DNA of 64,000 nt from GCA-2748575 sp965222725 (GTDB taxonomy: Bacteria > Pseudomonadota > Gammaproteobacteria > Pseudomonadales > Ketobacteraceae): contig OZ244969.1 in the NCBI GenBank assembly GCA_965222725.1, positions 4,960,001-5,024,000 on the forward strand. The letters are read 5' to 3'. Below the pieces are notes generated by a model. The model saw nothing but the letters and a program-made list of their open reading frames with translations, searched no databases and was not told where the DNA came from. The position numbers and the translations under genes were made by a program. Below are positions 16,865 through 24,334 of the stretch, one piece after another. Numbering within the stretch: the first letter of the stretch is position 1; each line of letters starts with the position of its first letter.

Positions 16865-17977
16865 ATGTATGAAAACGAGTTCCCGTTAGACCCACAGATT
16901 TGTTACCTGAACCACGCCGCCGTGGCCCCCTGGCCCAAACGTACCAGCATTGCCGTGAGCAATTTTGCCGCCGAAAACACCTCTCTGGGAGCCACCCACT
17001 ACCCGCGCTGGATGAGCAAGGAATTCGAGCTGCGTCAGCAACTGAAAGACCTGCTTAACGCCCCGTCCACCGACGATATCGCCTTTCAGAAAAATACCTC
17101 GGAAGGCCTGTCCACCATTGCCTATGGCCTGCCCTGGCAGGAAGGCGATGAAATCGTGATTACCAATCAGGAATTCCCCAGCAACCGGATCGTGTGGGAA
17201 TCTCTGGCCCGGTTCGGGGTGAAGGTTATTGAAGCCGATATCAGCGGGCACCTGCCGGAGCAGGCCATTATGGATGCCGTCAGCAAGAAAACCCGTCTGT
17301 TATCAGTCAGTTCGGTGCAGTATGGCACCGGTATCCGCCTGAACCTGCACAAGCTGGGGGAGCACTGCAAAAAGCGCAATGTGCTGTTCTGCGTGGACGC
17401 GATCCAGAGCATTGGCGCCCTGGAAACGGACGTGGAAGCCATTCAGGCGGACTTTGTGATCGCGGATGCCCATAAATGGATGCTGGGGCCTGAAGGTATT
17501 GCGGTGATGTACGTGGCGGAAAATGCCCGCGACAAACTGGAACTCAATGAATTTGGCTGGCACATGGTGGCGAAAGTCGGCGATTACGATGCCAAAAGCT
17601 GGGAAATAGCCCGCAGCGCCCGCCGTTTTGAATGTGGCAGCCCCAATATGGTGGGCGTTCATGCCCTGTCTGCCAGCCTGTCACTGCTGCTGGAAGCCGG
17701 CATCGAAACCGTGGAAACCGCCATTCTGGAAAACACCCGTTACCTGATTGAGCTGCTGGAGCAACGTCAGGATATTCAGGTGATTTCCCCGAAAGACAGC
17801 AGTCGCCGGGCCGGCATTGTCACCTTCCTGGTGGAGGGCCGTAAAACTGAAGAAGTCTTCAACGAGCTGAAAACCCGGCACGTCATCTGCGCCCACCGGG
17901 GCGGCGGCATCCGGTTTTCGCCGCATTTCTATACGCCAAAAAGCGTTTTGGAAACGGCGGTGTCGCTGATACCATAG
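16865..17977 (+). CDS. Class V aminotransferase-fold PLP enzyme
   Basis: 370 residues. The fold-type I PLP signature is clear: VLFCVDAIQSIGALETDV (Asp that contacts the pyridine N) followed about 20 residues later by ADAHKWMLGPEG, whose Lys should form the Schiff base. The N-terminus ICYLNHAAVAPWP resembles the cysteine desulfurase/kynureninase-like and isopenicillin-N-epimerase-like subgroup. There is no Cys-containing catalytic loop of IscS type, so desulfurase activity is unlikely. Substrate unknown. It is 27 bases ahead of the YiiX-like gene in the same direction, so the two may be co-transcribed. Confidence 0.82.
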   Translation: MYENEFPLDPQICYLNHAAVAPWPKRTSIAVSNFAAENTSLGATHYPRWMSKEFELRQQLKDLLNAPSTDDIAFQKNTSEGLSTIAYGLPWQEGDEIVITNQEFPSNRIVWESLARFGVKVIEADISGHLPEQAIMDAVSKKTRLLSVSSVQYGTGIRLNLHKLGEHCKKRNVLFCVDAIQSIGALETDVEAIQADFVIADAHKWMLGPEGIAVMYVAENARDKLELNEFGWHMVAKVGDYDAKSWEIARSARRFECGSPNMVGVHALSASLSLLLEAGIETVETAILENTRYLIELLEQRQDIQVISPKDSSRRAGIVTFLVEGRKTEEVFNELKTRHVICAHRGGGIRFSPHFYTPKSVLETAVSLIP

Positions 17978-18004
17978 AGTCACGTTTTTCCAGAGGGTGC
18001 CTAC

Positions 18005-18853
18005 ATGACGATCTTCAAGCAGTTTATTTTGCTCCTGATATCGTGGCTGAATCGCACCTCGGAACCGAAAGACAATGTTCTCTGCGACTTTGAGCGCATC
18101 CGCCAGACCATTACCCCCGGCGATGTGCTATTGGTTGAAGGCCGCGCCGTGGTGGACCGCAAGATCCGCAAGCTCACCCAGTCCCAGTGGTCCCACAGTG
18201 TGCTTTACATAGGCCGCCTGCTGGATATCCAGGATCCCGATATCAAGTCCCTGATCAAAAACCATCTGGAATGCGAAACCGACACCCCCCTGATTGTGCG
18301 CTCCCGACTGGGCCAGGGAACCATTATCGAGCCACTTCAGGAGCTGGAGCGGGAACATATCCGCATCTGCCGGCCCAAAGGCCTTGCCCCGAAGGATACC
18401 GAACAGGTGATCCGCTACGCGGTCAGCTTTGTGGGCACCGACAAAGAGGAATACCACCTGCTGGATCTGCTGCGCTGGTTTTTCCCCTGGTCGCTGCTGC
18501 CCTTCAGCTGGCGCCTGCCGGCGTTTCGCTACCACCCGGGCAAGCACACGGAAATTGCCAGCTGCTCCCTGATCGCCAACGCCTTCGGCTTTGTTCAGTT
18601 CCCCGTCATGCCCCTGGTAAAAACCACCGGCAAAGACGGCGCCCTGTTACTGCGGCGCAAACCTCGCCTGTGCATGCCGATCGATTTCGACAACTCCCCC
18701 TACTTCGAAATCGTGAAGTACCCCTTTATCGACTTTGCCAACTACACCGGCCACAACCTGATTCCCTGGAAAGGCTCCGGTGTGGTATCCGGCGAGGAAC
18801 CCAGCCTTCACCTGGCCCACTCCAATGCCAATCTGGATAACAAATCCGTCTAA
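18005..18853 (+). CDS. YiiX-like permuted papain-fold amidase (C92 type)
   Basis: 282 residues. The pattern GDVLLVEGR ... LTQSQWSHSVLYIG, with its His, followed about 140 residues later by EIASCSLIANAF, with its Cys, fits the circularly permuted NlpC/P60-like YiiX/YebB group, where His precedes the catalytic Cys in the chain. Such proteins are predicted to cleave amide or ester bonds in lipids or peptidoglycan. The N-terminus (FKQFILLLISWL) is hydrophobic and could anchor it. Substrate unknown. Confidence 0.72.
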   Translation: MTIFKQFILLLISWLNRTSEPKDNVLCDFERIRQTITPGDVLLVEGRAVVDRKIRKLTQSQWSHSVLYIGRLLDIQDPDIKSLIKNHLECETDTPLIVRSRLGQGTIIEPLQELEREHIRICRPKGLAPKDTEQVIRYAVSFVGTDKEEYHLLDLLRWFFPWSLLPFSWRLPAFRYHPGKHTEIASCSLIANAFGFVQFPVMPLVKTTGKDGALLLRRKPRLCMPIDFDNSPYFEIVKYPFIDFANYTGHNLIPWKGSGVVSGEEPSLHLAHSNANLDNKSV

Positions 18854-18881
18854 TTCTTAATCTGTATCAGGATTTTCTGGC

Positions 18882-18904
18882 TCACGATTTCCGAAAAAAC
18901 GTGA
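18882..18904. promoter_or_regulatory. Possible activator site upstream of the sigma54 promoter
   Basis: TCACG-N13-CGTGA is an inverted repeat about 100 bp upstream of the -24/-12 promoter, at a normal distance for an enhancer-binding protein. Its centre reads TTCCGAAAA, a string that also occurs in both att repeats. Assignment to a PrsR-type activator is a guess. Confidence 0.3.
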
Positions 18905-19002
18905 ACTGACGCACACTTAGCTGTCGATAAAATTAACAATCGACTATATTTCATCCAACCCTCTTTTGACTAACCTGTTGATTTTCCTGACTGTTTATTT
19001 TT

Positions 19003-19019
19003 TGGCCCAACCCTTGCTT
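19003..19019 (+). promoter_or_regulatory. Sigma54 (-24/-12) promoter of the PEP-CTERM gene
   Basis: TGGCCCAACCCTTGCTT has GG and GC exactly 10 bases apart, matching the sigma54 consensus TGGCAC-N5-TTGCW. The predicted start is near 19028, with about 40 nt of leader. RpoN control, together with the PrsK/PrsR two-component pair, is established for many PEP-CTERM genes. Confidence 0.75.
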
Positions 19020-19066
19020 ACTGTATAAAACTTGCACGGGGTTTATTAAACAAAGGAAATAATCAC

Positions 19067-19714
19067 ATGATGAAACAATTACTGAGTGCTGCTGCTTTAT
19101 CAGCGTTTGTTGTCGGTAATGCATTTGCTACACCCATTTACAGCGGTAGCACTTACGCGGATTTCGGTACTGTACCAAACCTGCCTGCCGAAACCGGTTA
19201 TTACATCTGGAGCAACCAGGATCAAACGGAATGGAGCGTCCGCTGGACTGCCAACAATATGGGCAACGCCCAATGGGGTGACTGGTACGGCTCTATCGAA
19301 TTCGGTGGCCTGGAAGTAGATGGCGTTACGCCGGTACTGTTCGAAGCCAGCCACTCTGACTCTGTGAATGCCTACGACCTGAGCTTTTACGGTCTGGGTG
19401 AACTGATCGTTTTTGAAGGTTATGCAGGTCCCGGTTGGGATGGTTTTGATTTCACCATTCTCGATCCCATGGCCGGTGAAGTGATGGGCTTCAACCTGGG
19501 TTCCAGCTTCTTCTCCTTCGACCGTAATGCCGAGCAGGAAAGTGTCGGTATCTTTATCGGTCAGGATTACGCCTCCACCAACGTTCTGGTGCAACAGGCG
19601 CTGGGCGGCAACCCTACCCAGAACTTTGAAATCCGCGTACCTGAGCCCGGCAGCATTGCCCTGTTTTCACTGGGCCTGATTGGCCTGGGCATGGCACGTC
19701 GCAAAGCCAGCTGA
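19067..19714 (+). CDS. PEP-CTERM sorting domain protein
   Basis: 215 residues. There is a signal peptide at about 1-22 (cleavage near VVGNAFA). The C-terminus carries VPEPGSIALFSLGLIGLGMARRK: the PEP motif, a hydrophobic helix and a basic tail, which is the exosortase/PEP-CTERM sorting signal. The body is acidic, rich in Trp, Gly and Asp, with no catalytic motif, typical of surface or floc-forming matrix proteins. A sigma54 promoter precedes it and a strong terminator follows. The exosortase that processes it is not in this window. Confidence 0.9.
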   Translation: MMKQLLSAAALSAFVVGNAFATPIYSGSTYADFGTVPNLPAETGYYIWSNQDQTEWSVRWTANNMGNAQWGDWYGSIEFGGLEVDGVTPVLFEASHSDSVNAYDLSFYGLGELIVFEGYAGPGWDGFDFTILDPMAGEVMGFNLGSSFFSFDRNAEQESVGIFIGQDYASTNVLVQQALGGNPTQNFEIRVPEPGSIALFSLGLIGLGMARRKAS

Positions 19715-19734
19715 TCTGCGCAAGCAACACCTTT

Positions 19735-19764
19735 AAAAGGGCAGTCGAAAGGCTGCCCTTTTTT
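19735..19764 (+). terminator. Terminator after PEP-CTERM gene
   Basis: AAAAGGGCAG pairs with CTGCCCTTTT across an 8-base loop, followed by more T residues. Confidence 0.9.
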
Positions 19765-19778
19765 ATTGCCTCCTTCTC

Positions 19779-19812
19779 TGCCCTGCTTCCATCACTGCCC
19801 TGCTTCCATCAC
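19779..19812. repeat. 17-bp tandem duplication
   Basis: TGCCCTGCTTCCATCAC occurs twice head-to-tail just outside the left prophage end. It looks like a simple slippage duplication in non-coding sequence. Confidence 0.85.
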
Positions 19813-19859
19813 TCATCCTTGCCACCTTGATCAGCGATTTCCTGAGTTGGATTACTAAC

Positions 19860-19939
19860 CTGTATATTCCGAAAATATATCGAAAGATTGTAAGTTCGTG
19901 CTTTTGAAAGAGGCAAAAAAAAACCCGGCAACTGGGGGG
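19860..19939. other. Left attachment repeat (attL candidate)
   Basis: Shares with the right end CTGTATATTCCGAAAATAT (19 bp), then CGAAAGATTGTAAGTT after two mismatches, a diverged 20-base patch, and finally A8 followed by CCCGGCAACTGGGGGG. Identity stops abruptly after the G run. The copy here carries only one arm of the hairpin that is complete at the right end, so the phage seems to have brought a diverged copy of host sequence on its attP. Confidence 0.75.
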
Positions 19940-20055
19940 ATTGGCATACTTATAGCCATTTTTCCCAGTTAAAACAAACGGTTAACCCTCCCTTTTTGGA
20001 TGTGCAAAACACAACAAAAGCTGCACAGAAAAACAGTGCCTTGCATAACGACAAC

Positions 20056-20073
20056 CACTGTATATTCCGAAAA
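20056..20073. repeat. Third copy of the att core string
   Basis: CACTGTATATTCCGAAAA is identical over 18 bases to 61015-61032, about 200 bp inside the left end and 12 bases before the small gene at 20085. It could be an accessory integrase site, an alternative attL core or a shared regulatory site. Confidence 0.6.
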
Positions 20074-20084
20074 AGGGAACCATC

Positions 20085-20291
20085 ATGTCAGGAGAAAAAC
20101 CACACACAAAGAACGAAACCTGGGCCATGGAGAATGGCGTTCACGACGCTTTCGCAGAAGGCTACAACGACCGGCATTATCCGGATAGAGAGGTCAGGGA
20201 AGACGCATACAAGGACAACCCATTACAGCGGCAGGCTTACGAGAAAGGGGTGGAAGATGCGGAATTCGATGAGGACCGAATCGCCTATTAA
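20085..20291 (+). CDS. Small charged protein, function unknown
   Basis: 68 residues, very polar and acidic, with AFAEGYNDRHYPDREVRE and a repeated aromatic/charged pattern (NPLQRQAYEKGVEDAEFDED). It has the look of small ribosome-modulation-factor-like or phage accessory proteins (the segment QAYEKGVEDA resembles RMF-type starts), but I do not assign it. A GGGA ribosome site precedes the ATG. It is the leftmost gene inside the prophage, on the plus strand like the following cassette but before its promoter. Confidence 0.55.
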   Translation: MSGEKPHTKNETWAMENGVHDAFAEGYNDRHYPDREVREDAYKDNPLQRQAYEKGVEDAEFDEDRIAY

Positions 20292-20308
20292 TCTGCTGAT
20301 TCTTTTTG

Positions 20309-20337
20309 TTGACTCCGCGCCAATGGCGCGGTATATT
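20309..20337 (+). promoter_or_regulatory. Moron promoter with palindromic spacer
   Basis: TTGACT and TATATT are separated by exactly 17 bp, and the whole spacer is CCGCGCCAATGGCGCGG: two perfect 7-bp arms around AAT. The hexamers score 5/6 each. A protein bound to the spacer would block or remodel the promoter directly. It faces the RadC-like gene, with a predicted start near 20344. Confidence 0.75.
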
Positions 20338-20389
20338 AACAATCACTGGGCAGGCAGTCCGCCAAGCCCGAAACTACTGGAGATATCCA

Positions 20390-20836
20390 ATGATCAACAA
20401 AGCAGAACAGAAAATCATCGAGCAAGCCCTCTCAATCCTGAAGCGTGAAGTGCTTTCCACCAGCTTCGTTACCGGGCCCCAATTCGCTAAAGACTTCATC
20501 AAACTTCAGCTGGCCACGCTGGAGCACGAAGTTTTCGCAGTTCTCTTCCTCAACACTCAGCACCAAATGATTTCTTTCGATATCCTGTTTCGCGGTACCG
20601 TCGATGGCGCCAGTGTTTACCCTCGGGAAGTGGCCAAAGAAGCCCTTTACAAAAACGCCTCAGCGGTGGTACTGGCCCACAACCACCCATCAAATATCGA
20701 GCGGGCCAGCCAAGCAGATCAGCAGATCACCCACCGCCTGAGCGAAGCGCTCGGCCTTTTCGATATCCGCGTCTTGGATCACATCATCGTGACAAAGGAC
20801 AAGGTTTTCAGTTTTGCAGAACGCGGGCTTTTATAG
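20390..20836 (+). CDS. RadC-like JAB/MPN domain protein
   Basis: 148 residues from the ATG at 20390 (GGAGAT before it). The JAMM metalloprotease-like site is complete: LAHNHPS at 96-101, with Asp 110 in the ASQAD segment and a Glu in LEHEVFAVLFL near 45-47. The N-terminal helix-hairpin-helix half of chromosomal RadC is absent, as in the short RadC proteins found on islands and prophages. Despite the name, RadC has no proven DNA-repair role; short versions often occur next to defence and conjugation genes. First gene of a plus-strand cassette inside the minus-strand late region. Confidence 0.85.
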   Translation: MINKAEQKIIEQALSILKREVLSTSFVTGPQFAKDFIKLQLATLEHEVFAVLFLNTQHQMISFDILFRGTVDGASVYPREVAKEALYKNASAVVLAHNHPSNIERASQADQQITHRLSEALGLFDIRVLDHIIVTKDKVFSFAERGLL

Positions 20837-20859
20837 CCCGCCCAGCGGAGGTTAGGACA

Positions 20860-21213
20860 ATGAGCGAGAATAGACCGATTTACAGTTCAAACACAGGGGT
20901 GCCGCGCACCCTTGAGGCTTTCCGGAACCACCCAAGCGCCAAGCCTTTTGCCGAAGGGTATGAGCCGCCAGACGGCGGTACCGTTGCCGCTCTGATTGAT
21001 GTGATGGGATGGAGCCAGAACCAGGTTGCTATGCTTGTCGGGGCAAACTACAACCCCAAGAAAGGTAGCCCTACTGTCAGGCGCTGGAAAACAGATTCTG
21101 ACGAGCATAGGCAGATATCCTATGCAGCATGGCGGCTGCTCTTGGTTGCGGCTGGTGTAGTGGATATTAGGCAGGATCTAGACGTGATACAGCCCAAGGT
21201 GGCGGGGAGGTAG
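20860..21213 (+). CDS. Phage accessory protein with HTH-like core
   Basis: 117 residues. The middle (about 41-75) reads VAALIDVMGWSQNQVAMLVG then NPKKGSPTVRRWKT, a helix-turn-helix-like arrangement, followed by the conserved-looking ISYAAWRLLLVAAGVV. Proteins with this 'MGWSQ...VRRW...YAAWRLLL' pattern occur in many tailed phages, usually unannotated. A GGAGG site lies ahead of the ATG. It could regulate the cassette or bind the palindrome in the promoter, but that is speculation. Confidence 0.7.
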   Translation: MSENRPIYSSNTGVPRTLEAFRNHPSAKPFAEGYEPPDGGTVAALIDVMGWSQNQVAMLVGANYNPKKGSPTVRRWKTDSDEHRQISYAAWRLLLVAAGVVDIRQDLDVIQPKVAGR

Positions 21214-21217
21214 TCCC

Positions 21218-21484
21218 GTGCAATGCAAAGACATCCCAGACAGGCCTATTCTGGAACTTCTGAACCAGAGCCCAGGCCAGTGGCACGGGTGGACAAAACA
21301 CAATGCCGCCATGCCTTCGGTGCTGCCGGCCTTCCCTGCTGGCTGCCCGGAAAAGCTGCTGCTGGCGAAAATGGGGATGCTGATCCGGCGGGGCGTAGTT
21401 GATGGCTGTGCCTGCGGGTGCCGGGGTGACTTTGTGATTACAGAGAAAGGGCGGGAGGAGCTGGAGAATGGCAAAGCCGCTTAA
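21218..21484 (+). CDS. Winged-helix-like small protein
   Basis: 88 residues starting at a GTG with GGGGAGG upstream, 4 bases after the previous stop. It contains LLAKMGMLIRRGVVDGCACGCRGDFVITEKGREEL, of which the end (FVITEKGREEL) is the typical wing and final helix of winged-helix proteins such as MarR/PadR. Three Cys in CACGC could bind metal. Its stop overlaps the start of the next frame. Confidence 0.65.
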   Translation: MQCKDIPDRPILELLNQSPGQWHGWTKHNAAMPSVLPAFPAGCPEKLLLAKMGMLIRRGVVDGCACGCRGDFVITEKGREELENGKAA

Positions 21485-21703
21485 CAGGCCGCCAAAGCTG
21501 TCATATAGAGGCTATGATTATACCCTTGTTTGCAGGTGCCCAAACTGCGAAGACGGGAGCTTAAATTTAACGGCTCAGTGAACGCCCATGGGTACGGATA
21601 CCATCACTCATGCGACGAATGCGGATCTGTCTACTATATAAACTATTTCCGCTTCCCTGTGGATATGTCGGGATGCAACGACGAATACCAGCCAAATATT
21701 TAA
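21468..21703 (+). CDS. Zinc-ribbon protein read through a -1 frameshift (or frameshifted gene)
   Basis: The zero frame starts at ATG 21468 (GGAGA just before), carries CRCPNCEDG, and stops at 21581 after 37 residues. The -1 frame continues through NGSVNAHGYGYHHSCDECGSVYY to a stop at 21701-21703. Joined, they give about 78 residues with a CxxC...CxxC zinc ribbon, which neither part has alone. At the junction the zero frame reads TTA AAT TTA ACG, containing A-AAT-TTA (21563-21569), a canonical -1 slippery heptamer, and the -1 product begins exactly where the second half of the ribbon is needed. A one-base indel would give the same picture. Confidence 0.6.
21563..21569 (+). promoter_or_regulatory. 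Candidate -1 frameshift heptamer AAATTTA
   Basis: X-XXY-YYZ spacing is in register with the zero frame of the zinc-ribbon gene. A short stem (ATGG-G-TA/TACCAT around CGGA, 21588-21605) lies about 18 bases downstream, a little far for an ideal stimulator. Confidence 0.45.
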
Positions 21704-21740
21704 GCCCCACTCGTCTACATGTTGGAAATTCCTTTTTGTT

Positions 21741-21760
21741 GCCCCTTCGGGGGCTTTTTT
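21741..21760 (+). terminator. Terminator of the moron cassette
   Basis: GCCCC-TTCG-GGGGC followed by TTTTTT. A tetraloop hairpin with a T run on the plus strand that closes the four-gene cassette right at the end of the convergent tail operon. Confidence 0.92.
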
Positions 21761-22718
21761 AACGCTGACCCGTAAGCCTCCAGCGGAATCTAACCGGCTG
21801 AACGTTTTGGGGGGCAACACGGGCTATCGGAGAATTGTCTAAACTGATATATCCATCTTGAAGAAGATCAGCCACAGACTCCCCGGCCAATTGAATCTCT
21901 TGAAGATTTAATGTGTCAGGAGGATCCAGCAAAACGATTCGATCCGATTGGCCCAGTTTTTTAAAAGGGTGGGGGTAAAGATGCATATCAGCATTTTTCA
22001 TTTCTTGAGTAATTTCGACAAGCTGTTTTGCCACCTCACCAGTTAGGCGATTAAAGCTTCTAACCCATTTAAACCTTTTGCCATCTTTTCTTACCTGGTC
22101 CGGTCTACAGTCGGTAGGTCCGTTGTATAGCCATGGAGGAACATCAGCCGCATAGGTCTGCTTAATATCCCCGTTAGGACCTGTAACCACAAAAACGAAA
22201 AGAGGAATGTCTCCGTCACCCAAGTTTATTGGTGGTGATGAGTTAACATAGCGTTGGCGGGCGTATCCGGTTCTGCCGCTCGCATCACCGTAATCTAATG
22301 TTATGTAAGTTCCATAGCTAGTGGGCTGGCTGCTATCACTAGCGTTTATAATTTGAACATTGAATGGTAATGAGCTATGGACAGAATTTGCCCTAACTTG
22401 CGGATAAAATCCATATTGCCCACCGGGTAGCGTCAAGGTTACAGGCCCGCTGGACATACTAGCCGACACTTCGCCAAGCGAAGTGTCCAGCTCAGATTGG
22501 TGCACTGCTCCAGCAATAATTTCGCTTTGCCCGACTGAATCCGCAGCCATCTTATCCGCTGTTATGGTGCTGGAACCATACATTCCTGTTTGGGCCTTAA
22601 AGGTTGTATTTCCTTCTGCAAAGGCTTTAAGGTTATCTCTGAATGCAAAGGTATGCGTTTTGGTAAAAACCTTATCAGATTCAATCGAGCTATCAGAAAG
22701 GTCTGTGTAATCAGTCAT
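21759..22718 (-). CDS. Distal tail protein, function unknown
   Basis: 319 residues, last gene of the late operon. It is Ser/Thr/Gly-rich at the N-terminus (SSIESDKVFTKTHTFAFRDN) with a middle region that looks beta-rich (GPVTLTLPGGQYGFYPQV) and a more charged C-terminal part. The pattern ITADKMAADSVGQSEIIAGAVHQSEL resembles the short helical-repeat segments often seen in phage tail fibre or tip proteins. Position after the tape measure and hub genes supports a tip or fibre-associated role. Not assigned to a family. Confidence 0.6.
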   Translation of the reverse strand: MTDYTDLSDSSIESDKVFTKTHTFAFRDNLKAFAEGNTTFKAQTGMYGSSTITADKMAADSVGQSEIIAGAVHQSELDTSLGEVSASMSSGPVTLTLPGGQYGFYPQVRANSVHSSLPFNVQIINASDSSQPTSYGTYITLDYGDASGRTGYARQRYVNSSPPINLGDGDIPLFVFVVTGPNGDIKQTYAADVPPWLYNGPTDCRPDQVRKDGKRFKWVRSFNRLTGEVAKQLVEITQEMKNADMHLYPHPFKKLGQSDRIVLLDPPDTLNLQEIQLAGESVADLLQDGYISLDNSPIARVAPQNVQPVRFRWRLTGQR

Positions 22719-22720
22719 AG

Positions 22721-24334
22721 TTAATAGATCCAGTGCCCGGGGTCATCGTCGGAAAATTCTTCATCTATATCAGCGATAAATAGGTAGGTCGCCTTCTGCT
22801 CATCGGTAGCCGAGGTGTAGGTAAGGCCGTCAAGAGTGTCGGGGGCAATGCGCCGATAGTTGGAGCCCAAAGCAAAGCCAGTTCGCACAGCCTTGTACCG
22901 ATAGAGCGTGCCTTTTATGGGGTCTCTCTCAATAATCACAAAACTGGTCGGCACAGGTAGACCGTCAGTTCCCTGAATCAGTGGCGTGTAAACTTCTACA
23001 ACCTGACCAACCTTTACATCTGCATCTTTGATATCGAGCTGAAACTTATAGGTAATCAGACCTTCACTGAGCTGCGAGTTAATGCGATCAGCCAGATTGT
23101 TTGCGCTTGATGAGCCGGCCGCCGGAATGTTCTTGGCAAATATTTTCTTGACCTTTGCTTTGCCCAAACCGGTGGTGGCGGCGGCATTGGGAACGATATA
23201 CCAGTGCTCATAGTTGTTGGGGTCGGTCTCGTCATCGGCGTGGTTTATGCGGCCGTAGTAAACCCAGGTTTCGGACACAGCTTTTGTCGGGTCTCTGATA
23301 ACATCTTCCTGATCCTTTAGGATATGCTCATTGACATTTATTCGCTTGGCTGCTGAAACCAGTGGACCGATGGGCACAAGCTTTATTTCCTGATCCTCGT
23401 CATCCCAAAACACGGACAGCCGGAACTGCTCGGACAGGCTGTCAATCTCATCCTTGATCGGCGTGCCCGCCGGATAAACACCAGTAGCTGTGGCGCCAAC
23501 CAAAAAGTTATCTCTTTGAAAGTCCCAATCGGTATCAGGGATATAGCTTGCATGATCAATCGGAGAGAACTTCTCAATCAGGTCACGAATCACATCAACC
23601 ACGTTTTCCGTTGTGTAGCTATAGCAGGGGCTTACGGGGTCATCTGCATCATGTTCTTTGGCCTCTGAACCAAAGGCGCCCCGACCACCAGAAGCGATAA
23701 CAATAGAATCGGCGCCACTTGTGCCGCTGTATGTTACGAACTCACCATCAAAGTCAGCTGTCCCGCCGGCAGCGTCAAAACCGGTGTTATCGGTTATATC
23801 GACCGTGCCTTCCTGGGTGGCGGTGATCGATGACGCCAACTTAGCGTTGGGTGTTGTTGGGGTTTGAGCCTGGTCTTTATCCAGAAGCGTCAGCGGATCA
23901 GATGCGATGACAGTGACATTGCCATCCGAATCTGGACCATTGATTTTTTTAATGAAATACAACTTTTCCTGAAAATTATCCCAGTCGAACGACTGGCCGT
24001 CATAAAACCCTGTAAAGACCTTGAGCTTTCTATCCAGGTAGTAAGGGTTGTTGGCTAACAGCTTCCCCCAATAAGTACCATTCTCCCCGAACTTAAAATC
24101 CTTGAGCTGAATCTTTACGCTGCCGAGAAAGCCAACCCCAGAACCAACTGACATTTTTGTCGGAGTAGGATCAAACCCCTTTTCTTTAATGCTCTCATAA
24201 AACAGCTGACCGAGGGGGGCTCGGCCAGAACAATGATACTCTGCACCGCCAGGCGATATGGTGGTATCAAGTTCAAACTTAACTACCAGGAATGGTGTTC
24301 TGGATAGCTTTGCCTTCTCAGTATCAAAGCTCAT
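22721..24334 (-). CDS. Tail hub/baseplate-like protein
   Basis: 537 residues, 2 bases before the preceding gene's start and overlapping the 24331 gene (ATGA). The region near 40-150 holds beta-rich segments (GFLGSVKIQLKDFKFG, LKVFTGFYDGQSFDWDNF) that match the idea of a tail hub. The central stretch (EGTVDITDNTGF, FVTYSGTSGADSI, GAFGSEAKEH) recalls an insertion domain common in such proteins. The GTPIKDEIDSLSEQFRLSVFWDDEDQEIKL segment has the feel of a hub domain. The assignment rests mostly on position after the tape measure. Confidence 0.6.
   Translation of the reverse strand: MSFDTEKAKLSRTPFLVVKFELDTTISPGGAEYHCSGRAPLGQLFYESIKEKGFDPTPTKMSVGSGVGFLGSVKIQLKDFKFGENGTYWGKLLANNPYYLDRKLKVFTGFYDGQSFDWDNFQEKLYFIKKINGPDSDGNVTVIASDPLTLLDKDQAQTPTTPNAKLASSITATQEGTVDITDNTGFDAAGGTADFDGEFVTYSGTSGADSIVIASGGRGAFGSEAKEHDADDPVSPCYSYTTENVVDVIRDLIEKFSPIDHASYIPDTDWDFQRDNFLVGATATGVYPAGTPIKDEIDSLSEQFRLSVFWDDEDQEIKLVPIGPLVSAAKRINVNEHILKDQEDVIRDPTKAVSETWVYYGRINHADDETDPNNYEHWYIVPNAAATTGLGKAKVKKIFAKNIPAAGSSSANNLADRINSQLSEGLITYKFQLDIKDADVKVGQVVEVYTPLIQGTDGLPVPTSFVIIERDPIKGTLYRYKAVRTGFALGSNYRRIAPDTLDGLTYTSATDEQKATYLFIADIDEEFSDDDPGHWIY

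Noticed and set aside
19941..19958. Second sigma54-like site (TTGGCAT...TAGC) inside the left att repeat
   Set aside because: GG and GC spacing is right, but the -12 half is poor (TAGC) and no suitable gene follows closely; likely chance.
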